Below are positions 1-6,850 of a stretch of 20,821 bases of DNA, one piece after another (positions within the stretch are counted from its first letter, which is position 1; every line of letters begins with the position of its first letter). The position numbers and the translations under genes are program-made. The stretch covers positions 1-20,821 of the forward strand of contig CAYVMD010000035.1 of the NCBI GenBank assembly GCA_964452465.1. The letters run 5' to 3'. Source of the stretch: CAYVMD01 sp964452465. Lineage in GTDB: Bacteria > Armatimonadota > JACIXR01. The notes beneath the pieces are model-generated. The model saw only the letters and a program-made list of their open reading frames with translations, was not told the origin of the DNA and did not search any database.

Positions 1-76
1 GAGGATTTGAACCTCCGAAGCGCCGCGCGCAACAGATTTACAGTCTGTCCCCTTTGGCCAGCTCGGGAACCCCTCC
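1..76 (-). tRNA. tRNA-Tyr (anticodon GTA), 3' end cut by the window edge
   Basis: Read on the minus strand, the gene begins GGAGGGGTTCCCGAG at position 76 and runs to the window edge. The anticodon stem-loop is CAGACTGTAAATCTG with GTA in the centre, which reads tyrosine codons. A long extra arm rich in G and C follows, as expected for a class II bacterial tRNA-Tyr, then the TTCAAATC T-loop. The 3' acceptor strand and any encoded CCA lie beyond position 1. It follows tRNA-Thr by three bases and is certainly co-transcribed with it. In many bacteria a Thr-Tyr-Gly-Thr tRNA set precedes the EF-Tu gene; whether that holds here cannot be seen. Confidence 0.93.
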
Positions 77-79
77 AAC

Positions 80-154
80 TGGAGCCGACGGCCTGATTCG
101 AACAGGCAACCCGGTGATTACAAATCACCTGCTCTACCCTTGAGCTACGCCGGC
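80..154 (-). tRNA. tRNA-Thr (anticodon TGT)
   Basis: The minus strand gives a complete cloverleaf. The 5' acceptor strand GCCGGCG pairs with CGTCGGC, allowing one G-U pair. The D-arm contains GTAGCTC...GAGC. The anticodon arm GGTGATTTGTAATCACC carries TGT, reading ACA and probably other threonine codons. The T-arm contains TTCGAATC. The discriminator base is T, and CCA is encoded at positions 82 to 80. It is the first gene of the tRNA unit. Confidence 0.96.
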
Positions 155-163
155 TCTTCATTT

Positions 164-193
164 ATTATAACAGTCTCTGTGAACCTTCGTCAA
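164..193 (-). promoter_or_regulatory. sigma70-type promoter of the tRNA-Thr/tRNA-Tyr unit
   Basis: On the minus strand TTGACG (193-188) is followed by 18 bases and then a perfect TATAAT (169-164). Transcription would begin a few bases before the tRNA-Thr 5' end at 154. The match to the housekeeping consensus and the position directly in front of a stable RNA gene make this a strong call. Confidence 0.85.
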
Positions 194-293
194 ATGCTCG
201 AATTTTCGTCTCATAAAATTATACAATGAATCCCTCTCCTTGGCAATCATTCGTCCTTTACCTTCCCCGTATAGCGGTGATAACCATATCCCG

Positions 294-322
294 TTGACAA
301 TTATTCCAAAAAAGTTTAATCT
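294..322 (+). promoter_or_regulatory. probable recA promoter
   Basis: A perfect -35 box TTGACA (294-299) is followed by 17 bases and a fair -10 box TAATCT (317-322), about 36 bases before the recA start codon. I looked for a LexA operator, either the CTGT-N8-ACAG type or the GAAC-N4-GTTC type, around this promoter and saw none. Damage control of recA, if present, uses a site I cannot recognise. The rest of the 155-358 spacer holds only this promoter and the divergent tRNA promoter. Confidence 0.7.
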
Positions 323-358
323 TTTTAATGGATATCCCCTGGGAAAGGAGAGACAAAA

Positions 359-1387
359 ATGGATAAGGAAAAGGCGTTAGAGATGGCACTTTCTCAAGTT
401 GAAAAACAGTTCGGCAAGGGAGCGATCATGCGACTGGGTGAGGCAACGAAGCTCACGGTGGAAGTCATCCCTACGGGTTCCTTGTCTCTTGACCTTGCTC
501 TTGGCATAGGGGGAATCCCCCGGGGAAGGATCAGCGAAATCTACGGACAAGAAGCCTCTGGCAAAACCACTTTAGCCCTCCATATAGTGAGTGAAGCCCA
601 AAAGCAGGGGGGGACAGCAGCTTTTATAGATGCCGAACACGCCCTGGACCCCCTATATGCTAAAAATCTGGGAATTGACCTGGATAACCTCCTTTTGTCT
701 CAACCAGATACAGGGGAGCAAGCGTTGGAGATCGTGGATGTCTTGGTTAGAAGCGGAGCGATAGATGTGATAGTAGTGGATTCGGTAGCCGCGCTTGTCC
801 CTCGCGCCGAGTTGGAAGGAGAAATGGGAGATGCTCATATGGGGTTGCAAGCCCGCCTTATGTCTCAGGCACTAAGGAAGATAGCAGGTTCGGTCAACAA
901 GTCCCGTACCGCCTGCATATTCATTAATCAAATGAGGGAAAAATTGGGCGTTATCTTCGGGAGTCCCGAGACGACCCCGGGCGGAAGGGCATTGAAGTTC
1001 TGGGCGTCGGTGCGCATAGATATGAGGAAAATAGAAACGATTAAGAGGGAAGGAGAAAATGTAGGGGCTCGAATAAGAGCGAAAGTAGTAAAGAATAAAC
1101 TTGCGCCACCCTTTAGGATGGCCGAGTTCGACATCCTCTTCGGGAGCGGGATAGATAAGGCAGGAGATATATTAGATACAGCAGTTATCACCGGATACAT
1201 CACCAAATCTGGCAGTTGGTATAATTATGGCGAGCGAAGGTTGGGGCAAGGTAGGGAAGCAGCGCGGAATTTCCTTTTGGAAAATCCAGAACTTCTCCAA
1301 GAATTGGAAAGAAGGATACGCCAAGATCTTTTAGAGGGGAAATTGCAACCCAAATGGCTTGTCTCTCCCGATAGCACCTTATTCTAA
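359..1387 (+). CDS. recA: RecA recombinase
   Basis: The protein is RecA, the ATP-dependent DNA strand-exchange protein of homologous recombination and the co-protease of the SOS response. It has 342 residues. Visible motifs are the N-terminal polymerisation segment, the Walker A loop GQEASGKT (63-70), Walker B VIVVDS (137-142), the hallmark INQMREKLGVIFG with DNA-binding loop L2 (about 189-213), and the family C-terminal domain. The Q in the P-loop, where many RecAs have P, also occurs in thermophiles such as Thermotoga as I recall it. The acidic tail found in E. coli RecA is missing; the protein ends PKWLVSPDSTLF. The ATG start follows AAAGGAG with good spacing. No recX follows; a purine permease begins 24 bases downstream and is probably co-transcribed. 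There is no intein. Confidence 0.98.
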   Translation: MDKEKALEMALSQVEKQFGKGAIMRLGEATKLTVEVIPTGSLSLDLALGIGGIPRGRISEIYGQEASGKTTLALHIVSEAQKQGGTAAFIDAEHALDPLYAKNLGIDLDNLLLSQPDTGEQALEIVDVLVRSGAIDVIVVDSVAALVPRAELEGEMGDAHMGLQARLMSQALRKIAGSVNKSRTACIFINQMREKLGVIFGSPETTPGGRALKFWASVRIDMRKIETIKREGENVGARIRAKVVKNKLAPPFRMAEFDILFGSGIDKAGDILDTAVITGYITKSGSWYNYGERRLGQGREAARNFLLENPELLQELERRIRQDLLEGKLQPKWLVSPDSTLF

Positions 1388-1411
1388 CACGATCGAAAGT
1401 CAAGGAAGCCC

Positions 1412-2707
1412 ATGAAAAGCAAATTGGAGACCTTCTTCCAGATAAGAGAAAGAGGTTCCAATTTAAGGCTGGAGGTTGTGGCAGGCTTAACCACCTTCAT
1501 GACGATGTCCTACATCGTCTTTGCCAACCCCTACATCTTACAATCTGCGGGATTGCCCCTTACTGCCACCATAGGAATGACCGCCCTTGCTGCTGCAGTT
1601 CCCACCCTGGCGATGGGACTGTGGGCGAATTATCCTTTCGCCCTTGCTCCAGGGATGGGCTTGAACGCTTTTTTAGCCTACGAGGTTTGTGGCAAGATGG
1701 GCTACCCCTGGCAAGTAGGCATGGGAGTGATATTCATAGAAGGGTTTATAGTTACACTTTTCGTCCTAACGAAGGTGAGGGAAATGGTCATGAACTCCAT
1801 TCCCCTCTCCCTTAAGATGGCGATAAGCGTGGGCATAGGAATGCTGATCGCCTTCATCGGCTTGAAGGAGGCGCATCTCGTTATCGCCTCCCCCGCTACC
1901 TTCGTGACCTTCGGGAGTTTGAGAGCGAAGGAAGCCGTCCTTTCCTTTTGTGGTCTCCTTTTCATTGCTCTTTTTATGGTGTTGAGGATCCGGGGGGCAA
2001 TATTGTTGGGCATAATCCTTACCACTATCCTCGCCTCACCCTTGGGCTTAGTCAAATTACCTGAGAGGGTGATCTCCCTTCCTACCTTTTCTACTTTCGC
2101 CCGCTTGGATATACTATCTGCTCTCAACCTTGCCCTTGTTCCTGTGATTTTCGCCTTCCTGATAACCGATTTCTTCGACACTATGGGAACCGTAATAGGA
2201 GTAGGAGAACAAGGAGGGTTCTTAACACCTGATGGTAGATTGCCCCGCCTAAATAGGGTCCTCTTAGTGGATTCCCTCGCTGCGATATGGGGAGCGATTT
2301 GTAGCGCCTCCTCCGTTACCACTTACATAGAATCCGCCGCGGGAGTGGGCGAGGGAGGCAGGACCGGTCTGACATCGGTCGTGGTGGGAATCTTGTTCTT
2401 AATCGTGATGCTTTTTGCCCCATTCCTGGCTATAGTGCCGAGCGAGGCAGTTGCCCCTGCCTTGATAATGGTGGGTTTTTTAATGATGAGGGTGGTGAAA
2501 GATATCCCTTGGACATCCTTCGAGGAAGCCTTCCCTGCCTTCGTCATCATCCTTGCTATCCCCCTCACCTATAGCATATCCCACGGGATAGGTTACGGCT
2601 TCATTTCCTACTCCTTTATCAAAGCGATAAGCGGGAAAGGAAGGGAAGTCCATCCACTGATGTACATCGTTTCCCTTCTTTTCCTTATATCCTTTATAAT
2701 CTATTGA
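1412..2707 (+). CDS. NCS2/AzgA-type purine (hypoxanthine/guanine/adenine) permease
   Basis: This is a 431-residue polytopic membrane protein of the nucleobase:cation symporter-2 superfamily, AzgA branch (COG2252), which imports purine bases with protons. Recognisable segments are the N-terminal EVVAGLTTFMTMSYIVFANP block (about 21-40), ALAPGMGLNAFL, the FDTMGTVIGVG block followed by GFLTPDG, and the ICSASSVTTYIESAAG-VGEGGRTGLTSV block (about residues 294-325). These are diagnostic of AzgA permeases rather than uracil or xanthine transporters. Hydrophobic segments cover most of the chain. The ATG start has an AAGGA motif eight bases upstream. It probably reads from the recA promoter. It could supply substrates to Hpt, encoded about 16 kb away, though the exact base transported cannot be read from sequence. 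Confidence 0.93.
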   Translation: MKSKLETFFQIRERGSNLRLEVVAGLTTFMTMSYIVFANPYILQSAGLPLTATIGMTALAAAVPTLAMGLWANYPFALAPGMGLNAFLAYEVCGKMGYPWQVGMGVIFIEGFIVTLFVLTKVREMVMNSIPLSLKMAISVGIGMLIAFIGLKEAHLVIASPATFVTFGSLRAKEAVLSFCGLLFIALFMVLRIRGAILLGIILTTILASPLGLVKLPERVISLPTFSTFARLDILSALNLALVPVIFAFLITDFFDTMGTVIGVGEQGGFLTPDGRLPRLNRVLLVDSLAAIWGAICSASSVTTYIESAAGVGEGGRTGLTSVVVGILFLIVMLFAPFLAIVPSEAVAPALIMVGFLMMRVVKDIPWTSFEEAFPAFVIILAIPLTYSISHGIGYGFISYSFIKAISGKGREVHPLMYIVSLLFLISFIIY

Positions 2708-2739
2708 GGTGCTTTAAAATAGGTGGCAAATACAAGGAA

Positions 2740-2790
2740 AGGAGGATGCGAAAACGAAAATAACACGAAGAACCTTTGTCCTTCTTGTGG
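2740..2790 (+). other. strong start site out of frame with the TPR gene; apparent lost base before a Tat-like signal
   Basis: AAAGGAGG at 2738-2745 abuts ATG at 2746, which reads only MRKRK before TAA. The frame of the downstream TPR protein is open through this stretch and reads K-T-K-I-T-R-R-T-F-V-L-L-V-V-G-G, a basic region, a twin-arginine motif and a hydrophobic core. Adding one A to the AAAA run at 2751-2754 would join the ATG to that frame and give M-R-K-T-K-I-T-R-R-T-F. The simplest reading is a one-base deletion in a homopolymer, either an error or a real mutation. A spacing of zero between GGAGG and ATG is tight but the motif is otherwise strong. Confidence 0.6.
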
Positions 2791-3347
2791 TAGGGGGAAT
2801 AGCATCGGTAGGTCTTTCCTTGGAAACCCCCTTCGCTCAGCAAATGAAGGATTTAGATTCCTACATAATGGAGAAGGTCGTAGATTACCTGTGGGCAAGA
2901 AGTGATGTATATTGGCATAAAGGCGAATACGAGAAAGTGGTGAAATTGAACAAGATAATAGTAACCCTCGACCCCTCCTTCGTAGAAGCATACCTCAATT
3001 CCAGCTGGCTGCTGGAAAGCATGGGCAAGGAAGAGGAGGCACTTCAATGGCTTTTATCCGCCGAGACGAGATGCCCCTGTTGGGAAGTTTATCATGACCT
3101 GGGAATGTATTATTACAAGCGGGGAAATTATAAGGAAGCAGAAAAACACTTCGAGAAAGCCTGCCTTAAATATTCACCCCCTCCTTATGTCTGGCGGATG
3201 TATGCCCATTCCTTAAAGAACCAAAACAAAAGCGAGGAAGCGGTAAGGGTCTTAGAGGAAGCGGCAAGGCGCTTTCCCGATGACCTCGTGACCAAATCAC
3301 TTTTAGATAGATTTAAGAAAGAAGGTGAAAAAGGCGATGAAAATTAA
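2787..3347 (+). CDS. TPR-repeat protein, probably exported; start region frameshifted
   Basis: The open frame from GTG at 2787 encodes 186 residues. About four tetratricopeptide repeats fill residues 31-165: the second contains AYLNSSWLLESMGKEEEALQ, the third YHDLGMYYYKRGNYKEAEKHFEKA, and the fourth the EEAVRVLEEAARRFPDD helix pair. The family serves as a protein-interaction scaffold; no partner or enzyme activity is visible. The GTG has no ribosome binding site, and the frame stays open upstream through TRRTFVLLVVGG, so the true product probably starts at ATG 2746 after correction of one base and would be about 200 residues with a twin-arginine signal ending near PFA-QQ. The end overlaps the start of the lipoprotein gene by 11 bases, suggesting translational coupling and a shared envelope role. 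Confidence 0.75.
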   Translation: MVGGIASVGLSLETPFAQQMKDLDSYIMEKVVDYLWARSDVYWHKGEYEKVVKLNKIIVTLDPSFVEAYLNSSWLLESMGKEEEALQWLLSAETRCPCWEVYHDLGMYYYKRGNYKEAEKHFEKACLKYSPPPYVWRMYAHSLKNQNKSEEAVRVLEEAARRFPDDLVTKSLLDRFKKEGEKGDEN

Positions 3348-4671
3348 ACGTCTCCTCCTAATTTTGCCTCTTTTATTCCTCATTTTGGACCTTACAGGGT
3401 GCGTGGAAAGGTTCACCGTTTCTCCCCCCCAACCTACCTCTCCCCAACCCACACCCTCCTCCTCTCTTCCTCCTCAAACACCAGCCACCCCTCCTCCCCC
3501 TGCTGGTCTTAGGATAAGGGTGGCGATGGAAGATCTCGTGGATTACCCCATGTTAACCGAAACCTCAAATATACTCAGGGACGCCTTGGGAATAGATATA
3601 AGCTTCGTCTCCCCCCAGGAAGAAGCAGACCTCTATGTGGCTCCTCCCGATGAGATAGCCAAATTAGCTCAACAAGGAAGTCTCCAACCCCTTCAAGATA
3701 TAATAGGGGAGGTATCCCCCCCACTTGCTTCCTTGTTTGGTGTAGGTGGAAATCTATATGCTATCCCTCTTGGAGGGAAAGCAAAGGTTCTATTGGTGAA
3801 TACTTCCCTTCTCCTCTCCCATGGCCTCCCTCCCCGTCCCCCCGCAACATTTGAGGAATGGGCGAAGATGATGAGGATCCTCAAATCCAAAGGATTCCAG
3901 CACCCTCTTATCCTTCCCTTAAAGGGGGATGGGGTATTGGAGAATTTAGAGTTGTTGTCAGCGGTTTATGGAGGAACTTCCTATTCTCAAGGTAAGCCCA
4001 ATCTCACCGATGCCACGCGCCGTTCTCTCATTGCTCTTTCCGCCCTTATGAAAGAGGGCTTGATAGACCCCCTTTCTTATGAAGCAGGAGATGAGGAGGC
4101 AAAAGAGGCACTCAAGGGAGGAAGGAATGTCTTCACAGTTGTCTGGGGCGAGGACCTTCCCTCTGACCTTCAAGTTGCCCTTGTTCCTCCCTCTCAAGAG
4201 ATATACGATCTGGAGAAGAAGCCGGCGATTTCCTTGGGCAAGGTAAGAGGCATAGCCATGAGCTCGAGCACATCTATGCTTAAAGAAGCGAAGGCGTTCC
4301 TTAAGCTCCTTTGGTATCTGCAGAAGAAAAATAGCAATACACTAGAGACCCTTGCCCTTTCCTTTTCCAATCCTTGTCCTCCTTTCCTCTCCTACCCCCA
4401 GGAGAATGAACTTCTCAAGAGATATGTTTTATCCACCTTGCAAGGGGTACTCCCTCCGGAAGAAGCGGTATCTAAAGCCCAAGAGGCCCTTCGCTCCCTT
4501 CCCCCCTCCCAACCTCCCTCAACTCCCACTCCCTCTCCTACCCAAACCCCTTCAATTATGGCTCCTACTCCCTCGCCCGCCACACCTCCCTCCAGCCCCA
4601 CCCATTCTCCTGCTTCACCTACCTATCCACCTTCTTCTACCTCCCCACCGCTTACTCCCAAGTCCTTCTGA
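3337..4671 (+). CDS. lipoprotein resembling ABC-transporter solute-binding proteins, with Pro/Thr/Ser-rich tails
   Basis: From ATG 3337 (AAGGTG nine bases upstream) the product is 444 residues; an in-frame GTG at 3325 would add four. MKIKR, a leucine-rich core and the lipobox L-T-G-C with Cys22 mark a lipid-anchored exported protein. A Pro/Ser/Thr linker (about 29-60) precedes a domain of about 320 residues resembling family 1 extracellular solute-binding proteins: a DLYVAPPDEIAKLAQQGSLQPL segment, YAIPLGGKAKVLLVNTSLL, the PATFEEWAKMMRILK helix and KGVRGIA-like strands before the last helices. Residues from about 385 form a second Pro/Thr/Ser-rich tail to the C-terminus, which is unusual for this fold. 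No permease or ATPase gene is adjacent, so it may be a binding protein with distant partners, or a sensor or wall-spanning protein paired with the TPR protein. The ligand is unknown. Confidence 0.75.
   Translation: MKIKRLLLILPLLFLILDLTGCVERFTVSPPQPTSPQPTPSSSLPPQTPATPPPPAGLRIRVAMEDLVDYPMLTETSNILRDALGIDISFVSPQEEADLYVAPPDEIAKLAQQGSLQPLQDIIGEVSPPLASLFGVGGNLYAIPLGGKAKVLLVNTSLLLSHGLPPRPPATFEEWAKMMRILKSKGFQHPLILPLKGDGVLENLELLSAVYGGTSYSQGKPNLTDATRRSLIALSALMKEGLIDPLSYEAGDEEAKEALKGGRNVFTVVWGEDLPSDLQVALVPPSQEIYDLEKKPAISLGKVRGIAMSSSTSMLKEAKAFLKLLWYLQKKNSNTLETLALSFSNPCPPFLSYPQENELLKRYVLSTLQGVLPPEEAVSKAQEALRSLPPSQPPSTPTPSPTQTPSIMAPTPSPATPPSSPTHSPASPTYPPSSTSPPLTPKSF
4487..4668 (+). repeat. C-rich, G-poor low-complexity tract coding a Pro/Thr/Ser tail
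   Basis: The top strand is strongly pyrimidine-biased. In 4501-4620 I count 69 C and 6 G in 120 bases. It encodes imperfect repeats of the type (S/T)-P-(S/T)-P at the end of the lipoprotein. A similar shorter tract lies at 3421-3510. Unstructured C-rich, G-poor RNA is the kind of sequence Rho loads on. I see no intrinsic terminator between here and the next promoter at 4676, so Rho-dependent termination is a reasonable inference. Confidence 0.6.
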
Positions 4672-4675
4672 TTTT

Positions 4676-4704
4676 TTGCTTAATCCCAACCATTCGGTTA
4701 TAAT
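4676..4704 (+). promoter_or_regulatory. promoter of the tRNA-Leu/tRNA-Gly unit
   Basis: A perfect TATAAT (4699-4704) sits 12 bases before the tRNA-Leu 5' end. TTGCTT at 4676-4681 is a weak -35 box at the ideal spacing of 17 bases. The position in front of a stable RNA unit supports the call. Confidence 0.75.
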
Positions 4705-4715
4705 TTAAATGGAGA

Positions 4716-4803
4716 GGGCGAGTGGCGGAATTGGTAGACGCGTCGGACTTAGGATCCGATAGGTATTATACCTGTGGGAGTTCAACTCTCCCCTCGCCCA
4801 CCA
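4716..4803 (+). tRNA. tRNA-Leu (anticodon TAG)
   Basis: This is a complete class II tRNA of 88 bases with encoded CCA. The acceptor strands GGGCGAG and CTCGCCC pair fully. The D-arm region is TGGCGGAATTGGTAGACGC, typical of tRNA-Leu. The anticodon arm CGGACTTAGGATCCG has TAG in the loop, reading CTA and probably other CTN codons. A long extra arm (AGGTATTATACCT) and the T-arm GGGAGTTCAACTCTCCC follow. tRNA-Gly begins five bases later. Confidence 0.97.
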
Positions 4804-4807
4804 AGGA

Positions 4808-4886
<79 letters not shown>

Positions 4887-4897
4887 GAGGAGTTCAG

Positions 4898-4923
4898 AAG
4901 CCCCCGTTGGGGCTTTAATTTTG
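4898..4923 (+). terminator. intrinsic terminator after tRNA-Gly, just before tig
   Basis: AAGCCCC and GGGGCTT form a perfect 7-bp stem around the loop CGTT, followed by TTAATTTTG. The short GC-rich stem with a T-rich tail is a typical Rho-independent terminator. It lies only 27 bases before the tig start codon. That leaves no room for a full promoter after it, so tig is either read by partial read-through or starts from a promoter that overlaps the hairpin. TTCAGA-N17-TAATTT (4893-4921) is a weak candidate. Confidence 0.8.
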
Positions 4924-4949
4924 ATTGCCCTTTTTCAGAGGAGGTAAAA

Positions 4950-6245
4950 ATGGAGGTATCTGTTAAACAGTTAGAACCTTGCTTATTAGCCTTAGATATA
5001 AAAGTAACAAAGGAGGAAAGCAAAAAGGCAATAGAAGAAGCTCTTAAATATTTTGCCCGGCGAACGGAAGTCCCGGGCTTCCGTAAGGGCAAAGCGCCTC
5101 TCTTCCTTCTTCGCAGACATATCGGGGAGGAAAGGCTCTATCGACAGGCAGAGAACATCCTCGTGGAGAATGCCTATAAGAAAGCACTGGAGGAAAAGGA
5201 ATTGGAGTTATACGGCACCCCCCAGGTAGAAAGCATAGAATTGAAGGAGGACGACGAGTCCTTCGTAAGGCTTCTCACTTACACTCAACCTGTCGTGTCC
5301 CTACCTCCTTATGAGAGCATAGAGGTGGAATATAAGGAGGTTGAAATTTCTAAAGAAGAGGAGGATAGAAGAATAGAAGCATTGCGCTATAGAGCAGCGC
5401 GCAGTAAGCCGGTCAAGAGGAAAACGGTGAAGAAGGGCGACCTTGTGGATATAACTTTTGAGGTTTATATAGATGGGAAGCTCTACAAAGACAAGAAGAG
5501 AGACTCGGTATTAGTGGGGGATCAAAGCCTCATCCCCCCTATAGATGTATTTTTGGAGGGGATGAGAGTGGGAGAAGAGAAAGATATAGAGGTTCACTAT
5601 CCACCCGATTTCAATAACCCTGAATTAGCGGATAAGGACGCGGTCATAAGGGTGAAGGTGGAAGGGATTAAGAAGATGGTTTTGCCGGAGGTCAACGACG
5701 ACTTTGTTAAAGAGGTAAGCGAGTTTTCCACCCTGGAGGAGTTGAGGCAACACATAAGGGGGGAATTGGAGGAGATGGCCAAGAGAGAAGCAGAGGCGCA
5801 ATTGGAGAAGGAAATTTTCGCTCGACTCTTCTCCCTATCTAAAGTTGAGTTCCCCCGTCCGATGTTGGAAGAGGAGACAAATTTGAGATTCGTCCAATTC
5901 CTTGAAAAATTGGAAAAGCAAGGAAAGGATTTGGACGAGTTTTTGCGCGAAGCAGGGAAGAGCCTCCAAGAGCTACAAGCAATGCTGGAAGAGGAAGCAC
6001 GGCAAGCACTTATAAAAAGGCTGGTTTTGAGGGAATTGGCAAAGAGGGAAAAAATAACCGTTACCGCTGAGGATATAAAGGAAAGAGTGAAAGAAATCGC
6101 CCAGGCAAATAAGGTTCCCGAGGAGATAATGGCTAACTTCCTTCGGGAAAGAGGGGAGATGGAGAAATTGGCGAACGATATCTTAGTGGAGAAGATATTG
6201 GATTTTTTAAAGAAATCAGTTAAAATAAAAAGAGGAGACAAATGA
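4950..6245 (+). CDS. tig: trigger factor (ribosome-associated chaperone and prolyl isomerase)
   Basis: The 431-residue protein is trigger factor, which binds ribosomal protein L23 at the exit tunnel and shields new chains. The N-terminal domain carries the ribosome-binding signature GFRKGKAP (43-50). The FKBP-type prolyl isomerase domain follows at about residues 150-240, beginning KKGDLVDITFEVYIDGKLY and containing LIPPIDVFLEGMRVGEEKDI. The C-terminal substrate-binding arms are a long charged helical region to the end. The length is normal for the family. AGAGGAGG six bases before the ATG is a strong ribosome binding site. The TGA stop overlaps the clpP ATG (ATGA), so the two are translationally coupled. 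This begins the conserved tig-clpP-clpX-lon order. Confidence 0.97.
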   Translation: MEVSVKQLEPCLLALDIKVTKEESKKAIEEALKYFARRTEVPGFRKGKAPLFLLRRHIGEERLYRQAENILVENAYKKALEEKELELYGTPQVESIELKEDDESFVRLLTYTQPVVSLPPYESIEVEYKEVEISKEEEDRRIEALRYRAARSKPVKRKTVKKGDLVDITFEVYIDGKLYKDKKRDSVLVGDQSLIPPIDVFLEGMRVGEEKDIEVHYPPDFNNPELADKDAVIRVKVEGIKKMVLPEVNDDFVKEVSEFSTLEELRQHIRGELEEMAKREAEAQLEKEIFARLFSLSKVEFPRPMLEEETNLRFVQFLEKLEKQGKDLDEFLREAGKSLQELQAMLEEEARQALIKRLVLRELAKREKITVTAEDIKERVKEIAQANKVPEEIMANFLRERGEMEKLANDILVEKILDFLKKSVKIKRGDK

Positions 6246-6850
6246 GCTTGGTTCCCATCGTAATAAAGCAATCGCCACGAGGAGAAAGGGCCTATGATAT
6301 CTTCTCCCGTTTGTTAGAAGACCGCATAATCTTTATTGGGACCCCCATAGATGCAGAGGTAGCAAACCTGGTCATAGCCCAACTCCTTTACTTGGAAAGA
6401 GAAGACCCGAGCAAAGATATTGACCTCTATATCAACTCTCCGGGAGGAGAGGTAACGAGCGGGCTGGCGATCTATGACACGATGCAGTTCATCAAACCCG
6501 ATGTTTCTACCATCTGCATAGGGCAAGCAGCCTCCATTGCAGCGGTCCTCTTGGCTGGAGGGACGAAAGGTAAAAGGTTATGCCTCCCCTACTCCCGTAT
6601 ACTGATTCATCAACCTTGGGGGCAGGTTTATGGACAGGCAACGGACATAAAGATCCAAGCGGAAGAGATAATGCGTATCAAACGGATAATTCATGAGATC
6701 CTTGCCTACCATACCGGGCAACCTATCGAGAAGATAGAGCGAGATACGGAACGCGACTACTTCATGTCCGCTCAAGAAGCTAAAGAATACGGGATAATAG
6801 ATAGGATAATCTATTCAAGAGAGAAGGAATCCTCCCAACCAGTGAGATGA
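6242..6850 (+). CDS. clpP: ClpP, proteolytic subunit of the ATP-dependent Clp protease
   Basis: ClpP is the serine protease that forms the double-heptamer chamber served by ClpX. The 202-residue product has the full catalytic triad at the E. coli mature-enzyme numbers: Ser98 in GQAASIAA, His123 in RILIHQP, and Asp172 in ERDTERDYF. The INSPGGEVTSGLAIYD block (65-79) and the handle region GQATDIKIQAEEI are intact. The short N-terminus (MSLVPIVIKQSPRGER) resembles the mature form, so any propeptide is minimal. The start overlaps the tig stop by four bases and the stop overlaps the clpX ATG by four bases. It works as a complex with the next gene product. Confidence 0.98.
   Translation: MSLVPIVIKQSPRGERAYDIFSRLLEDRIIFIGTPIDAEVANLVIAQLLYLEREDPSKDIDLYINSPGGEVTSGLAIYDTMQFIKPDVSTICIGQAASIAAVLLAGGTKGKRLCLPYSRILIHQPWGQVYGQATDIKIQAEEIMRIKRIIHEILAYHTGQPIEKIERDTERDYFMSAQEAKEYGIIDRIIYSREKESSQPVR

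Noticed and set aside
1702..2322. Long antisense open frame over the purine permease
   Set aside because: It is a shadow of a strongly conserved membrane protein; its product is Lys/Arg/Ser-rich low-complexity without family motifs.
4487..4668. CRISPR-like or satellite repeat
   Set aside because: The repeats are short, imperfect and in step with codons; they encode a P/T/S-rich tail.
4352..4708. Proline/leucine-rich open frame overlapping the lipoprotein end
   Set aside because: It is an out-of-frame product of the C-rich tract and runs into the tRNA promoter.
5597..6271. Open frame of 224 codons antisense to tig
   Set aside because: It is Ser/Phe-rich and mirrors the Lys/Glu-rich coding of trigger factor; no ribosome site or motif.
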